NCBI RefSeq assembly: GCF_014199915.1
Contig: NZ_JACHOO010000003.1
Coordinates: 626,082-690,081 of the forward strand
From: Prosthecomicrobium pneumaticum
GTDB lineage: Bacteria > Pseudomonadota > Alphaproteobacteria > Rhizobiales > Kaistiaceae
DNA length: 64,000 nt
Direction of reading: 5' to 3'
The translations under genes and the position numbers were made by a program. The notes under the pieces were generated by a model, which saw nothing but the letters and a program-made list of their open reading frames with translations, was not told the DNA's origin and did no database searches. Of the stretch, positions 8,302 through 16,526 are shown piece after piece; within the stretch, counting starts at the first letter, position 1; every line of letters starts with the position of its first letter.

Positions 8302-9064
8302 CGTTTTCCCCCGGGATGACCGCTCGGGCGAAAGCGCCGAGCGTGGTGAGGCCGGTCAGCGCCCGGCCGAAATCGAAGTCGGGATCGGCGGCAAGGGCGG
8401 CTTCCGCCGCGCTGCCGAGCGGCGTCCCGTCGAGGAGCGCCGCGGCGAAGCCGGCATCGGCGGCCGGCAGGAGATGGACGCCGACATCGAGATCCGGCCG
8501 GACGACGAGCACGGTCTCGGGCCGCCAGTCGGGCGCCGTGACCGTCTCCTTCTGATGCGTCCGCCAGATCGAGCCGACCGGGTGCGCCGAGCGAATGAGG
8601 AAGGCCGCCGGGTGCGGCGTCAGCCGGGCGAGGCCGAGCTCCGGTCCGGCGAGGCCGGCGAGGTCGGCGAGACCGAGCGGTGCGGCATCGGCCGCATGGT
8701 AGGCGCGGCTGACCGCCGCCTCGAGCCGGGCGGTGTCGGCGAGATAGGCGAGCCCGGCCGCCGCCGGAAAGCCCGCGACGTGATCGGGGAAATCGTCCCC
8801 ATAGGCGGCGAGGAGCGGCGACGCCGGCCGCCTGTCGTCGACATAGGCGTCGGCCATCAGCCGGAAGAACGCGTCGCCGACGAGCCGGGCCGTGACGGGA
8901 AAGCGGGCGGCGAGTGCCCTGGCGAGGCCCACCCGGACGTTGTTGCGATAGACCGCGAGCCGCAGCGGGTCGGCCGCGCCGTTCCGGCCGGCCAAGCCCG
9001 CCGGAACGGCGTCGCCCCGATCGAGCAGCGCTGCGGCGAAGGCGCCTTGCGAGACCGGGTTCAT
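8291..9064 (-). CDS. bufC: BufC/HvfC-type partner protein (DUF2063) of the MNIO enzyme
   Basis: 257 residues. The N-terminal half matches the DUF2063 putative DNA-binding domain ([20 protein letters not shown] and [16 protein letters not shown]), and a C-terminal wing-like region follows. In characterised loci this protein works with the MNIO enzyme encoded upstream and delivers the precursor peptide to it. The start ATG overlaps the bufB stop by 4 nt (ATGA), and doxX overlaps its end by 11 nt, so the genes are translationally coupled. The partner role is from family knowledge of buf/hvf/gig operons. Confidence 0.85.
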   Translation of the reverse strand: MNPVSQGAFAAALLDRGDAVPAGLAGRNGAADPLRLAVYRNNVRVGLARALAARFPVTARLVGDAFFRLMADAYVDDRRPASPLLAAYGDDFPDHVAGFPAAAGLAYLADTARLEAAVSRAYHAADAAPLGLADLAGLAGPELGLARLTPHPAAFLIRSAHPVGSIWRTHQKETVTAPDWRPETVLVVRPDLDVGVHLLPAADAGFAAALLDGTPLGSAAEAALAADPDFDFGRALTGLTTLGAFARAVIPGENDDQ

Positions 9065-9942
9065 GCCGCCACCCCGACCCGCAACGCCGCGTTCCGCCGC
9101 GCCCGCTCGGCATCGAGGGCCGCATCGACCCGCCGCGCCTCGGCGTGCAGCGTCGGGAAGTCGGGGACCGCATTGTCCCATTCGATCAGCGTCGCCACCG
9201 GGCCGGTGCGGCCGAGCGCATGGCGGTAGAGCGCGAACACATCCGCCGCGACGGGCGTGCCGTGGGCGTCGATCAGCAGCCGGTCGCCGGCGCCGTCGAC
9301 CGTCTCGTCATAGCCGGCGAGATGGATCTCGCCGACATGCTCGACGGGGAAGCGGTCGAGATAGAGGAAGGGGTCGAGCCGGTGATTGACCGCCGACACC
9401 ATCACATTGTTGACGTCGAGCAGCAGGCCACAGCCGGTGCGCGCGGCGATCGCGGCGAGGAAGTCGACCTCGGCGATCGTGCTCTCGGAGAAGACGAGAT
9501 AGGTCGAGGGGTTCTCGATCAGCATCGGCCGACCGAGCGTCTGCTGTACCGTGTCGACATGGTGGACGACGCGGTCGAGCGTCGCCGGCGTGTAGGGCAG
9601 GGGCAGCAGATCGTTCAGGAAGGCGCCGTCATGCGTCGACCAGGCGAGATGTTCGGAGAAGGAAGCCGGCCGGCTGCGCTCGACGAGCGCCCTCAGTCGG
9701 GCGAGATGGGCGGCGTCGAGCGGCCCTTCGCCGCCGATCGACAGGCCGACGCCGTGCAGCGAGATCGGGTAGAGCGCGCCGAGTGCCGCGAGCATGCGGT
9801 GCGGCGGGCCGCCGGCGCCCATATAGTTCTCGGCGTGGACCTCGAAGAAGCCGATATCCGGCCGGTCTCCGAGAATGGCGGCGGCGTGCTGCGGCTTGAA
9901 GCCGAGGCCGGCCCGTGCGGGCAGGGAAGCGGTCTCGATCAT
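9061..9942 (-). CDS. bufB: MNIO-family (DUF692) multinuclear iron oxidative enzyme BufB
   Basis: 293 residues, a DUF692/MNIO TIM-barrel enzyme. Family motifs are all present: [62 protein letters not shown] and the late [11 protein letters not shown]; their His, Asp, Asn and Glu residues are the expected iron ligands. MNIO enzymes modify cysteines of small precursor peptides, making thiooxazole groups in bufferins. I chose the ATG at 9942, which has a GGAG ribosome binding site 5 nt upstream, over a longer start that adds 12 non-conserved residues. It lies 54 bp after the bufA stop. Confidence 0.9.
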   Translation of the reverse strand: MIETASLPARAGLGFKPQHAAAILGDRPDIGFFEVHAENYMGAGGPPHRMLAALGALYPISLHGVGLSIGGEGPLDAAHLARLRALVERSRPASFSEHLAWSTHDGAFLNDLLPLPYTPATLDRVVHHVDTVQQTLGRPMLIENPSTYLVFSESTIAEVDFLAAIAARTGCGLLLDVNNVMVSAVNHRLDPFLYLDRFPVEHVGEIHLAGYDETVDGAGDRLLIDAHGTPVAADVFALYRHALGRTGPVATLIEWDNAVPDFPTLHAEARRVDAALDAERARRNAALRVGVAA

Positions 9943-9996
9943 CGGATGGCTCCGGAGGAGGAGGAGCGGGAGGCGCACGGCCTCCCGCGGGGAGGC

Positions 9997-10287
9997 TCAC
10001 ATCGGCTGCAGCATGCCCTTGTGGCCGTCGACATTCATCGTCTCGCAGGTGCCGGCGGGAACGGCCTTCCAGGCGTTCTTCTGGTAGTCGACGGTCGAGG
10101 TGCCGGCGCAGGTGGTGCCGGGGCCGGCGGCGCAGTCGTTCTGGCCGGCGAGGGAGATGCCGTAGCACTTCTCCATCCCCACCATCTTTTCGGCGGGCAG
10201 CGGGCCGGCCGCGGCGGCGGACGCGGCGAGGGCGGCGCCGAGCGAGCCGGCGAGCGCGAGGGCGAGCGTGGAGCGGGTCATCGTCAT
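9997..10287 (-). CDS. bufA: Bufferin-type RiPP precursor BufA (DUF2282)
   Basis: 96 residues. A signal peptide (residues 1-27, ending AASAAAA) precedes a short mature region with four cysteines: Cys41 in [10 protein letters not shown], Cys52 in NDCAAG, Cys60 in TTCAGTS and Cys81 in GTCE. This matches the DUF2282 family, whose members are periplasmic copper- or metal-chelating peptides after MNIO modification of core cysteines. The ATG at 10287 has AGAGGA 4 nt upstream. It is first in bufA-bufB-bufC-doxX and divergent from sigF-nrsF, with a SigF-like promoter upstream. Metal specificity cannot be read from the sequence. Confidence 0.88.
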   Translation of the reverse strand: MTMTRSTLALALAGSLGAALAASAAAAGPLPAEKMVGMEKCYGISLAGQNDCAAGPGTTCAGTSTVDYQKNAWKAVPAGTCETMNVDGHKGMLQPM

Positions 10288-10336
10288 GGTTCCTCTGGGA
10301 GGGTTGCGCGGCCGGACGATCGGACGCATCGACGAG

Positions 10337-10362
10337 TTCGCGCCGGCGCATCGCCGCGTTAC
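10337..10362 (-). promoter_or_regulatory. SigF-type promoter of the buf operon
   Basis: Read on the minus strand: GTAACG, 16 bp, CGAA. This matches the GTAACC/CGAA two-box pattern known for Caulobacter SigF targets. The -10 box lies 50 bp upstream of the bufA ATG, leaving a short leader that carries the ribosome binding site. A near-copy of the same two boxes precedes sigF on the opposite strand. Confidence 0.7.
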
Positions 10363-10439
10363 GCGCCATGCATCGAGCGCAGATCACAGGCGCGTGAACT
10401 CCGGCGCCCGCGCGAGGACTTGCAAAGCGCGGCCGCCAT

Positions 10440-10464
10440 GTAACAACCGGGCGCGCGGCGCGAA
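10440..10464 (+). promoter_or_regulatory. SigF-type promoter of sigF-nrsF (autoregulation)
   Basis: Reads GTAACA, 15 bp, CGAA (10461-10464). Both boxes match those before bufA, with a spacer one base shorter. The A of an apparent upstream ATG (10464) is the last base of the -10 box, so that ATG cannot be in the transcript; this favours the GTG start at 10479 for the sigma factor. Confidence 0.62.
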
Positions 10465-10478
10465 TGAAGGGGGGAGCG

Positions 10479-11012
10479 GTGAGAGGGGAGGACGAACTCG
10501 CCGCGCTCATGCGTGCCGCGATCGCCGGAGACGAGCGTGCCTATGCCGATTTCCTCCAACATGCCGCCGCGCTGGTGCGCGGCTTCGCGCGGCGCCGCAT
10601 TCCGCATGGCGAGCCCGATCCGGAGGATGTCGTGCAGGAGACCCTTCTCGCCCTCCATCTCAAGCGCCACACCTGGCAGGCGGACCGGCCGATCCTGCCC
10701 TGGCTCTATGCGATCGCCCGTTTCAAGCTCATCGACGGCGTGCGCCGGCGCGGCCGGCGGATCACGGTCGACATCGACGATGTCGCCGAGTTCGTCGCGG
10801 CTCCGGAGGCCGAGACGGTGAGCGCGCGCGATCTCAACCGCGCGCTCGACGGTCTGCCGGCGGGCCAGCGCGCCGTGGTCAGCGCCATATCGGTGGACGG
10901 CCGATCGATCGGCGAGACGGCACGCCGTTTGTCGATGACCGAGACCGCCGTGCGCGTTGCCCTGCATCGCGGGCTCGCGGCGATCGCCCGGCGCTTCGGG
11001 AGTGAGCCATGA
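10479..11012 (+). CDS. sigF: ECF-type RNA polymerase sigma factor SigF
   Basis: 177 residues with region 2 (about 20-75; DPEDVVQETLLALHLKRHTW and LPWLYAIARFKLIDGVRRRG) and region 4 (about 118-170; LPAGQRAVVSAISVDGRSIGETARRL split over the region), and no sigma-1 or sigma-3 domain. I placed the start at GTG 10479, preceded by GGGGGGAG, because the in-frame ATG at 10464 overlaps the predicted -10 box. It overlaps the anti-sigma gene by 4 nt. The pairing with a DUF1109 protein and the divergent buf operon matches the SigF-NrsF system of Caulobacter, which responds to metals and oxidants. Confidence 0.87.
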   Translation: MRGEDELAALMRAAIAGDERAYADFLQHAAALVRGFARRRIPHGEPDPEDVVQETLLALHLKRHTWQADRPILPWLYAIARFKLIDGVRRRGRRITVDIDDVAEFVAAPEAETVSARDLNRALDGLPAGQRAVVSAISVDGRSIGETARRLSMTETAVRVALHRGLAAIARRFGSEP

Positions 11013-11659
11013 GGGGAGCCATGAGGACCGACGAACTCATCCGGGCGCTCGGCGCCGACGCCCGCCCGCGCCGGCTCTCCGTCGCCGCGACATGGAGGTT
11101 CGCGCTCCCGGCGGCGGCCGTGCTCGCCGCGCTCGTCTTCTTCGCCGCGATCGGACCGCGACCCGACATCGCCGCAGCCATGGAGACGGCGCGCTTCCTG
11201 TTCAAATTCGTCGTCACCGCCGCTCTCGCCGGCGCGGCGTTCGGCGCCGCGCGCATGCTCGGTCGGCCCGGAGCGGCGAGCCGCACGGCGCTCGCCGCGC
11301 TCCTCGTCGCGCCGGCGCTGCTCGCCGCCGGTGTCTTGCTCGAGCTCTACGTCGTGCCTTCGGCCGAGTGGGGCGCCCGTCTGATCGGCAGCAACAGCCG
11401 CACCTGCCTGACCTTCGTGCCGCTGATCGGGATCGGGCCGCTCGCCGTCTTCCTCGCCGCGCTCCGCGCGAACGCGCCGACCCGGCCGCGTCTCGCGGGG
11501 GCGGTCGCCGGTCTGCTCGCCGGCGGCCTCGCCGCGACCTTCTATGCGGCGCATTGCACCGACGATTCGCCGCTCTTCGTCGCCACCTGGTACACGCTGG
11601 CGATCGCGCTTCTGGCGGCCGTCGGCGCGGCCGCTGGCGGCCGCGTCCTGCGCTGGTGA
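11009..11659 (+). CDS. nrsF: NrsF-type membrane anti-sigma factor (DUF1109)
   Basis: 216 residues with six hydrophobic segments (about 30-50, 62-85, 93-115, 135-155, 162-182, 190-212), the DUF1109 architecture. Two periplasm-facing cysteines typical of NrsF are present 50 residues apart: Cys133 in NSRTCLTF and Cys183 in AAHCTDDSP. In Caulobacter such cysteines are needed for sensing, releasing SigF on heavy-metal or oxidant stress. The start is the ATG overlapping the sigF stop; a second ATG at 11021 with GGGGAG just before it is also possible. Confidence 0.86.
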   Translation: MRGAMRTDELIRALGADARPRRLSVAATWRFALPAAAVLAALVFFAAIGPRPDIAAAMETARFLFKFVVTAALAGAAFGAARMLGRPGAASRTALAALLVAPALLAAGVLLELYVVPSAEWGARLIGSNSRTCLTFVPLIGIGPLAVFLAALRANAPTRPRLAGAVAGLLAGGLAATFYAAHCTDDSPLFVATWYTLAIALLAAVGAAAGGRVLRW

Positions 11660-11681
11660 GGCGCCCGCTCGCGGGCGCCTC
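11658..11681. terminator. Perfect hairpin between convergent nrsF and FMN reductase genes
   Basis: GAGGCGCCCGC and its exact inverse complement GCGGGCGCCTC are separated by only TC. The hairpin overlaps the nrsF stop codon and has no T-tract on either side, so it is a possible but not canonical terminator for either strand. Confidence 0.4.
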
Positions 11682-11710
11682 GATCGTGGTCGGCGGGAAT
11701 TCCCCGGTTG

Positions 11711-12289
11711 TCAGCCGGCCTCGCGCGCCGTCTTCAGCGCCTTCGCCCACCAGACGAGCTGGTCGAGCAGGTCCTTCGCGCCCTGCACGGCAAAGTCGAA
11801 ATCGTCGAGCGACTTGCCCTCCTGCGCGACGGCGACATAGGTCGGCCAGGGGATGTGGACGGCGGTGCGGATCGGCGCCATCTGCAGCTCCACCGAGATG
11901 GTGCGCAGCTGCTCGATCGCCCGCGCGCCGCCGACGCTGCCATAGCCGACGAAGGCGACCGGCTTCTTGTTCCACTCGTTATAGGCGTAGTCGAGCGCGT
12001 TCTTGAGCGCGCCGGTCGGGGCGCGATTGTACTCCGCGGCGATGACGATATAGGCGTCGAACTCGGCGACCTTCTTCTGCCAGCGCTGCGCCACCTCGCT
12101 CTGCGAAGGCGCCCAGGCGGGCGAGGCCACCTCGTTGAACAGCGGCATCGGATATTCGCGGACGTCGAGCAGTTCCGCCTCGATCTCCGGCCGGTCGTTG
12201 GCCTTGGCGAGGATCCAGTTGGCGGGGTGGTCGGCGAAGCGGTTCGGCCGGACGCTGCCGATGACGACCGCGATCTTGAGAGTGGACAT
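11711..12289 (-). CDS. NADPH-dependent FMN reductase family protein
   Basis: 192 residues with a flavodoxin-like fold. The N-terminal IAVVIGSVRPNRFADHPANW holds the phosphate-binding loop for FMN, and AEYNRAPTGALKNALDY is the second FMN-contact motif of the family. Members reduce FMN, quinones, chromate or azo compounds using NAD(P)H; the substrate is not determinable here. I chose the ATG at 12289 because the 10 preceding residues are not part of the fold. It is followed on the same strand, after a gap, by nothing obviously related; cydB lies upstream. Confidence 0.85.
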   Translation of the reverse strand: MSTLKIAVVIGSVRPNRFADHPANWILAKANDRPEIEAELLDVREYPMPLFNEVASPAWAPSQSEVAQRWQKKVAEFDAYIVIAAEYNRAPTGALKNALDYAYNEWNKKPVAFVGYGSVGGARAIEQLRTISVELQMAPIRTAVHIPWPTYVAVAQEGKSLDDFDFAVQGAKDLLDQLVWWAKALKTAREAG

Positions 12290-12381
12290 GAAGCGCCTCT
12301 TCGGTTGTGGGCGGGCCATTGTCTGCGAAAGACGGGCCGCGACAAGGGGGAAAGGTCCGTGGCCGTACGGCGTCGCACGGC

Positions 12382-13389
12382 TCAGTGATAGCCTTCCCCG
12401 GGCCGCACCTTGCCGCGAAACGTCCAGTATACGAACACGTTATAGGCGAAGATCATCGGCAGCAGGAAGACCACGCCGACGAGCAGGAAGATCTGGCTCG
12501 CCGGAGCGGCCGCGGTGTCCCAGATGGTGAGGGTCGGCGGGACGAGATAGGGGAAGGTCGAGATCGCGAGGCCGAGAAAGGCGAGCAGGAAGAGCGCGAC
12601 CACGCCGAGGAAGGGCGCGAGGTCCCGGCCGCGGTCGATGCCGCGCCAGACCAGCAGGCCGAGCCCGGCGGTGAGGATCGGCACCGGCCAGAGGAAATAG
12701 AGGTTCGGCAGCGAGAACCAGCGCTCGGCGATGCGGGAAAAGCCGAGCGGCGTCCACAGGCTGACGAGGCCGACGAAGCCGAGCACGACGATGAGCAGGG
12801 TCTTGCCCTGCGCGCGTGCCCGGTCGGCGACCGGCCCCTCCGTCTTGGCGATCAGCCAGACCGCGCCGAGCAGCGCATAGCCGGCGACGACGCCGAGCCC
12901 GCAGAGGAGCGCGAACGGCGTCGCCCAGTCGAACGGGCCGCCGGCGAACCGGCCGTCCGCGACCGCGATCCCCTGGATCAGCGCGCCGAGGATGACACCC
13001 TGCGCGAAGGCGGCGACCGTCGAGCCGCCGCAGAAGGCGACGTCCCACCAGAAATGCGTCGGCTTCGCCACCCAGCGGAATTCGAACGACACGCCGCGGA
13101 AGATGAGCGCGAGCAGCATGACGATCACCGGCAGATAGACCGCCGGCATGATCACCGCATAGGCCTTCGGGAAGGCGACCCATAGCCCGCCGCCGCCGAG
13201 CACCAGCCAGGTCTCGTTGCCGTCCCAGAAGGGCGCCACCGAATTCATCATCTGGTCGCGCTCCGCCTCCTCCTTCGTGAAGGGGAAGAGGATGCCGAGG
13301 CCGAGGTCGAAGCCGTCGGCGACGACGTAGAAGGCGACCGCGGCGGCGATGATCAGCGCCCAGACGACCGGCAGATAGAGCTCCATCAT
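12382..13389 (-). CDS. cydB: Cytochrome bd-type ubiquinol oxidase subunit II
   Basis: 335 residues with about eight to nine transmembrane segments. The opening LPVVWALIIAAAVAFYVVADGFDLGLG and FWDGNETWLVLGGGGLW are diagnostic of CydB. With CydA it forms a heme-containing quinol oxidase in the inner membrane that reduces oxygen without proton pumping. Its start overlaps the cydA stop (ATGA), so the two subunits are translationally coupled. Confidence 0.95.
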   Translation of the reverse strand: MMELYLPVVWALIIAAAVAFYVVADGFDLGLGILFPFTKEEAERDQMMNSVAPFWDGNETWLVLGGGGLWVAFPKAYAVIMPAVYLPVIVMLLALIFRGVSFEFRWVAKPTHFWWDVAFCGGSTVAAFAQGVILGALIQGIAVADGRFAGGPFDWATPFALLCGLGVVAGYALLGAVWLIAKTEGPVADRARAQGKTLLIVVLGFVGLVSLWTPLGFSRIAERWFSLPNLYFLWPVPILTAGLGLLVWRGIDRGRDLAPFLGVVALFLLAFLGLAISTFPYLVPPTLTIWDTAAAPASQIFLLVGVVFLLPMIFAYNVFVYWTFRGKVRPGEGYH

Positions 13390-14801
13390 TCCGTCCCTCC
13401 GAACACTTCGCGGCCGGCGTTCTCGGCCGCCGAGAGCGGCCGGTTCGGCACGCCTTCCGGCTCCTTCTCGAGCGGCGTCGGCCCGCGATTGATCAGCCGG
13501 TTGATGTAGAGCACGCCGATGCCGAAGACGATCGTGTAGACGAGTACGAAGAGGATCAAGGTCGCGAGCACCGAAGTGCCCGGCACAGGCGAGGCGGCGT
13601 CCGCGGTGCGCAGGATTCCGGTCGCGATCCAGGGCTGGCGTCCCTGTTCGGTGACGATCCAGCCGGCGAGGATGGCGACGAAGCCGACCGGCCACATCAG
13701 CGAGGCGACGCGGAGGAACAGGCGCGAGCGGCCGAGCGCGCCGCGCGCCCATTCGACGACGCCCCAGGCGGCGACCGCGATCATCAGGAGACCGAGGCCG
13801 ACCATGATCCGGAAACCGATGAACGGACCCCAGACCGGCGGCCGGTCTTCGGGCGCGAAATCCTTGAGGCCGGGGAAGCTGCCGTCCCAGCTGTGCGTCA
13901 GGATCAGGCTGCCGAGCCGCGGAATGGCGATCTCGAAATCATTGCGCTCGGCAGATGGGTTCGGCAGCGCGAAGAGGATCAGCGGCACGCCGTGGCCGGC
14001 GGCGTCGACCTCCTCCTTCTTCTCCCAGTGCGCCTCGAGGGCGGCGATCTTCGCGGGCTGCACCTCCAGCGTCTTGATGCCGTGGGCGTCGCCGATCATC
14101 GCCTGCAGCGGCGCGAGCACGATCGCCATGCCGAGGCCCATCTTGAGCATGGTGCGGGCCTGCATCTCCTCGCGCCCGGCGAGCAGATAGCGCGCGCCGA
14201 CGGCGATCACCACGAAGGACGTCGTCAGGTAGCAGGCGACCACCATGTGCAGGAAACGATAGGGGAAGGTCGGGTTGAAGACGACCGCCAGCCAGTCGGT
14301 CGGGTGGGCGATGCCGTCGCGCATCTCGAAGCCGGTCGGATATTGCATCCAGGAATTGGCCGACAGGATCCAGAACGCGCTGATCAGCGTGCCGATCGCG
14401 ACGAGGACGGCGCTCGTGACGTGCAGCCAGGGCGGCACGCGGTTCCAGCCGAACAGCATCACGCCGAGGAAGGACGCCTCGAGGAAGAAGGCCGTCAGCA
14501 CCTCATAGCCGATCAGCGGCCCGATGACGTTGCCGACCACCTCGGAGAAACGGCTCCAATTGGTGCCGAACTGATAGGAGAGCACGATGCCCGAGACGAC
14601 GCCCATGGCGAAGGAGACGGCGAAGATCTTGGTCCAGAACTTCGCGAGCGTGCGGTAGCGCTCGACGCCGGTGCGTTGCCACATGACGAGCAGCGTCGCG
14701 ATGAAGGCCGAGAGGCCGATCGTGAAGGCGGGGAAGATGATGTGGAAGGAGACGGTGAAGGCGAATTGCAGGCGGGCGTAGAGGAGAGCGTCGGCGTCCA
14801 T
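13386..14801 (-). CDS. cydA: Cytochrome bd-type ubiquinol oxidase subunit I (short Q-loop, CIO type)
   Basis: 471 residues with about nine transmembrane segments. FHIIFPAFTIG near the N-terminus contains the heme His, and GRQPW, typical of the quinol-binding region, is present. The protein is about 50 residues shorter than E. coli CydA (522), consistent with the short Q-loop of cyanide-insensitive oxidases. I chose the ATG at 14801 (MDADALLYARLQFAF); an upstream in-frame ATG adds 35 Arg-rich residues translated from a tandem repeat and is unlikely. GGAG lies 8 nt before the chosen start. Confidence 0.94.
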   Translation of the reverse strand: MDADALLYARLQFAFTVSFHIIFPAFTIGLSAFIATLLVMWQRTGVERYRTLAKFWTKIFAVSFAMGVVSGIVLSYQFGTNWSRFSEVVGNVIGPLIGYEVLTAFFLEASFLGVMLFGWNRVPPWLHVTSAVLVAIGTLISAFWILSANSWMQYPTGFEMRDGIAHPTDWLAVVFNPTFPYRFLHMVVACYLTTSFVVIAVGARYLLAGREEMQARTMLKMGLGMAIVLAPLQAMIGDAHGIKTLEVQPAKIAALEAHWEKKEEVDAAGHGVPLILFALPNPSAERNDFEIAIPRLGSLILTHSWDGSFPGLKDFAPEDRPPVWGPFIGFRIMVGLGLLMIAVAAWGVVEWARGALGRSRLFLRVASLMWPVGFVAILAGWIVTEQGRQPWIATGILRTADAASPVPGTSVLATLILFVLVYTIVFGIGVLYINRLINRGPTPLEKEPEGVPNRPLSAAENAGREVFGGTE

Positions 14802-14819
14802 CGCAAGGCTCCGAGTTCC

Positions 14820-14855
14820 GGTCCTGGACCTTTTCCTGGATCGTTTTCTGGATCG
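14820..14855. repeat. 12-bp tandem direct repeat in the cydAB leader
   Basis: TTTCCTGGATCG (14832-14843) is followed directly by TTTTCTGGATCG (14844-14855), with a degenerate third unit before them (GGTCCTGGACCT). They lie 19-54 bp upstream of the cydA ATG, immediately downstream of a TATAAAG on the coding strand that could be a -10 box. They may be a regulator site for the oxidase operon; the regulator is unknown. Confidence 0.55.
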
Positions 14856-15073
14856 TTCGACCGTCTTTATAGGGCGGCCATCTTCGAAACCGTCCCCGTG
14901 GGACATCCGGCCGCTGCGACCGAACGCCGATCGGCTCGGCGATGATCCCGCCGCGGGGCGCGCGGCGCAATGGTTAGAATTCGAACGATCGGCTTAGCGG
15001 CCCCGCAACCGGGCCGGGCCTAGCCTCCGCAGCGGTCGGGACCGGCGCAGCGCCACCCGCGGGAGGGGACGAG

Positions 15074-15658
15074 ATGGACGCGCTCGCCGACGTCATGGCC
15101 GACGACTATCGATCGGGCTCCGAAGGCGCCTCCGCCGAACGGCGGGGCGAACTCTTTCGGCATGTGACGGCGCTGCTGGTGCTCGTCGTCGACCGGTGCC
15201 TGCAGGAGCATCTCGACGTCTATGATGCGGTGCCCGTGCGGCTCGCCGACATGGTGGCGCCGCCGATGCGCGGCGAGGCGGCGCATCGGCTCGCCGGCCT
15301 CGGCCGGGCGCCGGCGGGCATCGTGCGCCGGCTCGCCCTCGACGACATTGAGGTGGCTGCGCCGCTCCTCGGCCACTCCACGGCGCTCGACGAGAACGAT
15401 CTCGTTGCGATCGCCTGCTCGCGCGGCGAGCCGCACCGGCTCGCTATCGCCGCGCGGTCCGGTCTTTCCGCGCGTGTCGCCGAGACGCTGGTCGTGCATG
15501 GCGACGATCCGGTCCGCCGCGCCGTCGCGGGCAATCGCAGCGCCGCCATTTCGGCGCGCGCCTTCCACTGTCTCTACGATCAGGCGCGGCGCGATCCCGT
15601 CCTGCGACGCCTGCTTGCCGCACGCGACGACGTGCCCCGCCTCCTCCTGACGCATTGA
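15074..15658 (+). CDS. DUF2336-type helical-repeat protein (short form)
   Basis: 194 residues with no signal peptide. The sequence is a run of short Ala/Leu-rich helices: DMVAPPMRGEAAHRLAGLGR, RRLALDDIEVAAPLLGHS and ALDENDLVAIACSRGEPHR are hallmarks of DUF2336, an alphaproteobacterial family of unknown function. It is about half the length of usual members. A longer relative is encoded at 26146-27162. It precedes the B3/B4 gene by 60 bp on the same strand. Confidence 0.72.
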   Translation: MDALADVMADDYRSGSEGASAERRGELFRHVTALLVLVVDRCLQEHLDVYDAVPVRLADMVAPPMRGEAAHRLAGLGRAPAGIVRRLALDDIEVAAPLLGHSTALDENDLVAIACSRGEPHRLAIAARSGLSARVAETLVVHGDDPVRRAVAGNRSAAISARAFHCLYDQARRDPVLRRLLAARDDVPRLLLTH

Positions 15659-15718
15659 GCCGCCTATCCGCGTCCGTCGGAGCCTGCTAGGAGGCGGCAG
15701 ACGGAGGACTAGCCGCCG

Positions 15719-16441
15719 ATGCAGCTCGACATTTCCGACATCGCAGCCGCCTTTCCCGATTTCCGGGTCGCCCTCGTCGTCTTCGAAGGCCTCGCGGTCG
15801 GATCGGAACGGCCCGAGGCGCTCGATGCGCTGATCGCGGCACGGGAGGCCGAAACGCGCCACGTCTATGCCGGGACGGATCTCTCCGCCATTCCCGGCGT
15901 CGCGGCCTGGCGCACCGCGTACCGCGCCTTCGGCATCAAGAAGACGAGCTATCGTTCGTCCGTCGAGCGGCTCGTCAAGAACGTGCTCGCGGAACGGCCC
16001 CTGCCGCGGATCAATCCCTTCGTCGACGCCTATAACGCGGTTTCGCTGCGCTCCGTCATGCCGATCGGCGCCGACGATGCGGATCGGGTCGGCTTGGCGC
16101 TCGCCTTCCGTTACGCCCGGCCGGGCGACAGTTTCGTCGATATGGCAGGCGGCGAGGAGGGTGAGGGCGCTACGCCGGCCGAGGACCCGCCGAAGCCGGG
16201 CGAGGTGGTCTATGCCGCCGGCTCGACCGTGCTCTGCCGCCGCTGGAACTGGCGCCAGGACGCCCGCTCGCTCGTCGCGCCGGAGACCCGCCGCGCCGTC
16301 GTCACCGTGCAGGCGAACGGCGTCGGCGATCTCGACGGGGCGGTCGAGGACCTCGTTTCTCTCGTCGCGCGCTTCTGCGGCGGCACGGCCGCGGTGGCGA
16401 TCGCCGACCGGGATCGTCCGGTGGCTTCGGTGAGTGCCTGA
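15719..16441 (+). CDS. B3/B4 domain protein (phenylalanyl-tRNA synthetase beta-like editing domain)
   Basis: 240 residues. The region AWRTAYRAFGIKKTSYRSSV followed by RLVKNVLAERPLPRINPFVD is the signature of stand-alone B3/B4 proteins, which resemble the editing domain of the tRNA-Phe synthetase beta chain. The later SVMPIGADDADRV and WNWRQDARSL also fit. Biological substrate is unproven; trans-editing of mischarged tRNA is one possibility. GGAGG lies upstream at a rather long distance from the ATG. Confidence 0.82.
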   Translation: MQLDISDIAAAFPDFRVALVVFEGLAVGSERPEALDALIAAREAETRHVYAGTDLSAIPGVAAWRTAYRAFGIKKTSYRSSVERLVKNVLAERPLPRINPFVDAYNAVSLRSVMPIGADDADRVGLALAFRYARPGDSFVDMAGGEEGEGATPAEDPPKPGEVVYAAGSTVLCRRWNWRQDARSLVAPETRRAVVTVQANGVGDLDGAVEDLVSLVARFCGGTAAVAIADRDRPVASVSA

Positions 16442-16495
16442 GGTTCTCCACCGTCCGGCATCGGCGAGGGGCGCGGGATCGCGAAGAACGCTTGC

Positions 16496-16519
16496 AGATA
16501 TAAAGATACCTTTATATCT
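16496..16519. promoter_or_regulatory. Perfect palindrome, probable SahR-type operator
   Basis: AGATATAAAG-ATAC-CTTTATATCT: two exact 10-bp inverted arms in an otherwise GC-rich region, ending 8 bp before the regulator's ATG. The position suggests that the ArsR-type regulator encoded just downstream binds it and controls its own operon with metF. The link to the known SahR regulon is an inference from the gene pair and the AT-rich dyad. Confidence 0.75.
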
Positions 16520-16526
16520 TGTGGCG

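Noticed and set aside
5026..8319. 1097-codon open frame over repeats, katA and oxyR
   Set aside because: It crosses several real genes on both strands and its translation carries no recognisable domain.
10464..10478. ATG start for the sigma factor
   Set aside because: The ATG overlaps the predicted -10 box of the sigF promoter; GTG 10479 has a strong ribosome binding site instead.
14802..14906. N-terminal 35-residue extension of CydA
   Set aside because: The extension is Arg/Ser/Lys-rich and translated from a tandem DNA repeat; the conserved protein begins at MDADALLYAR.
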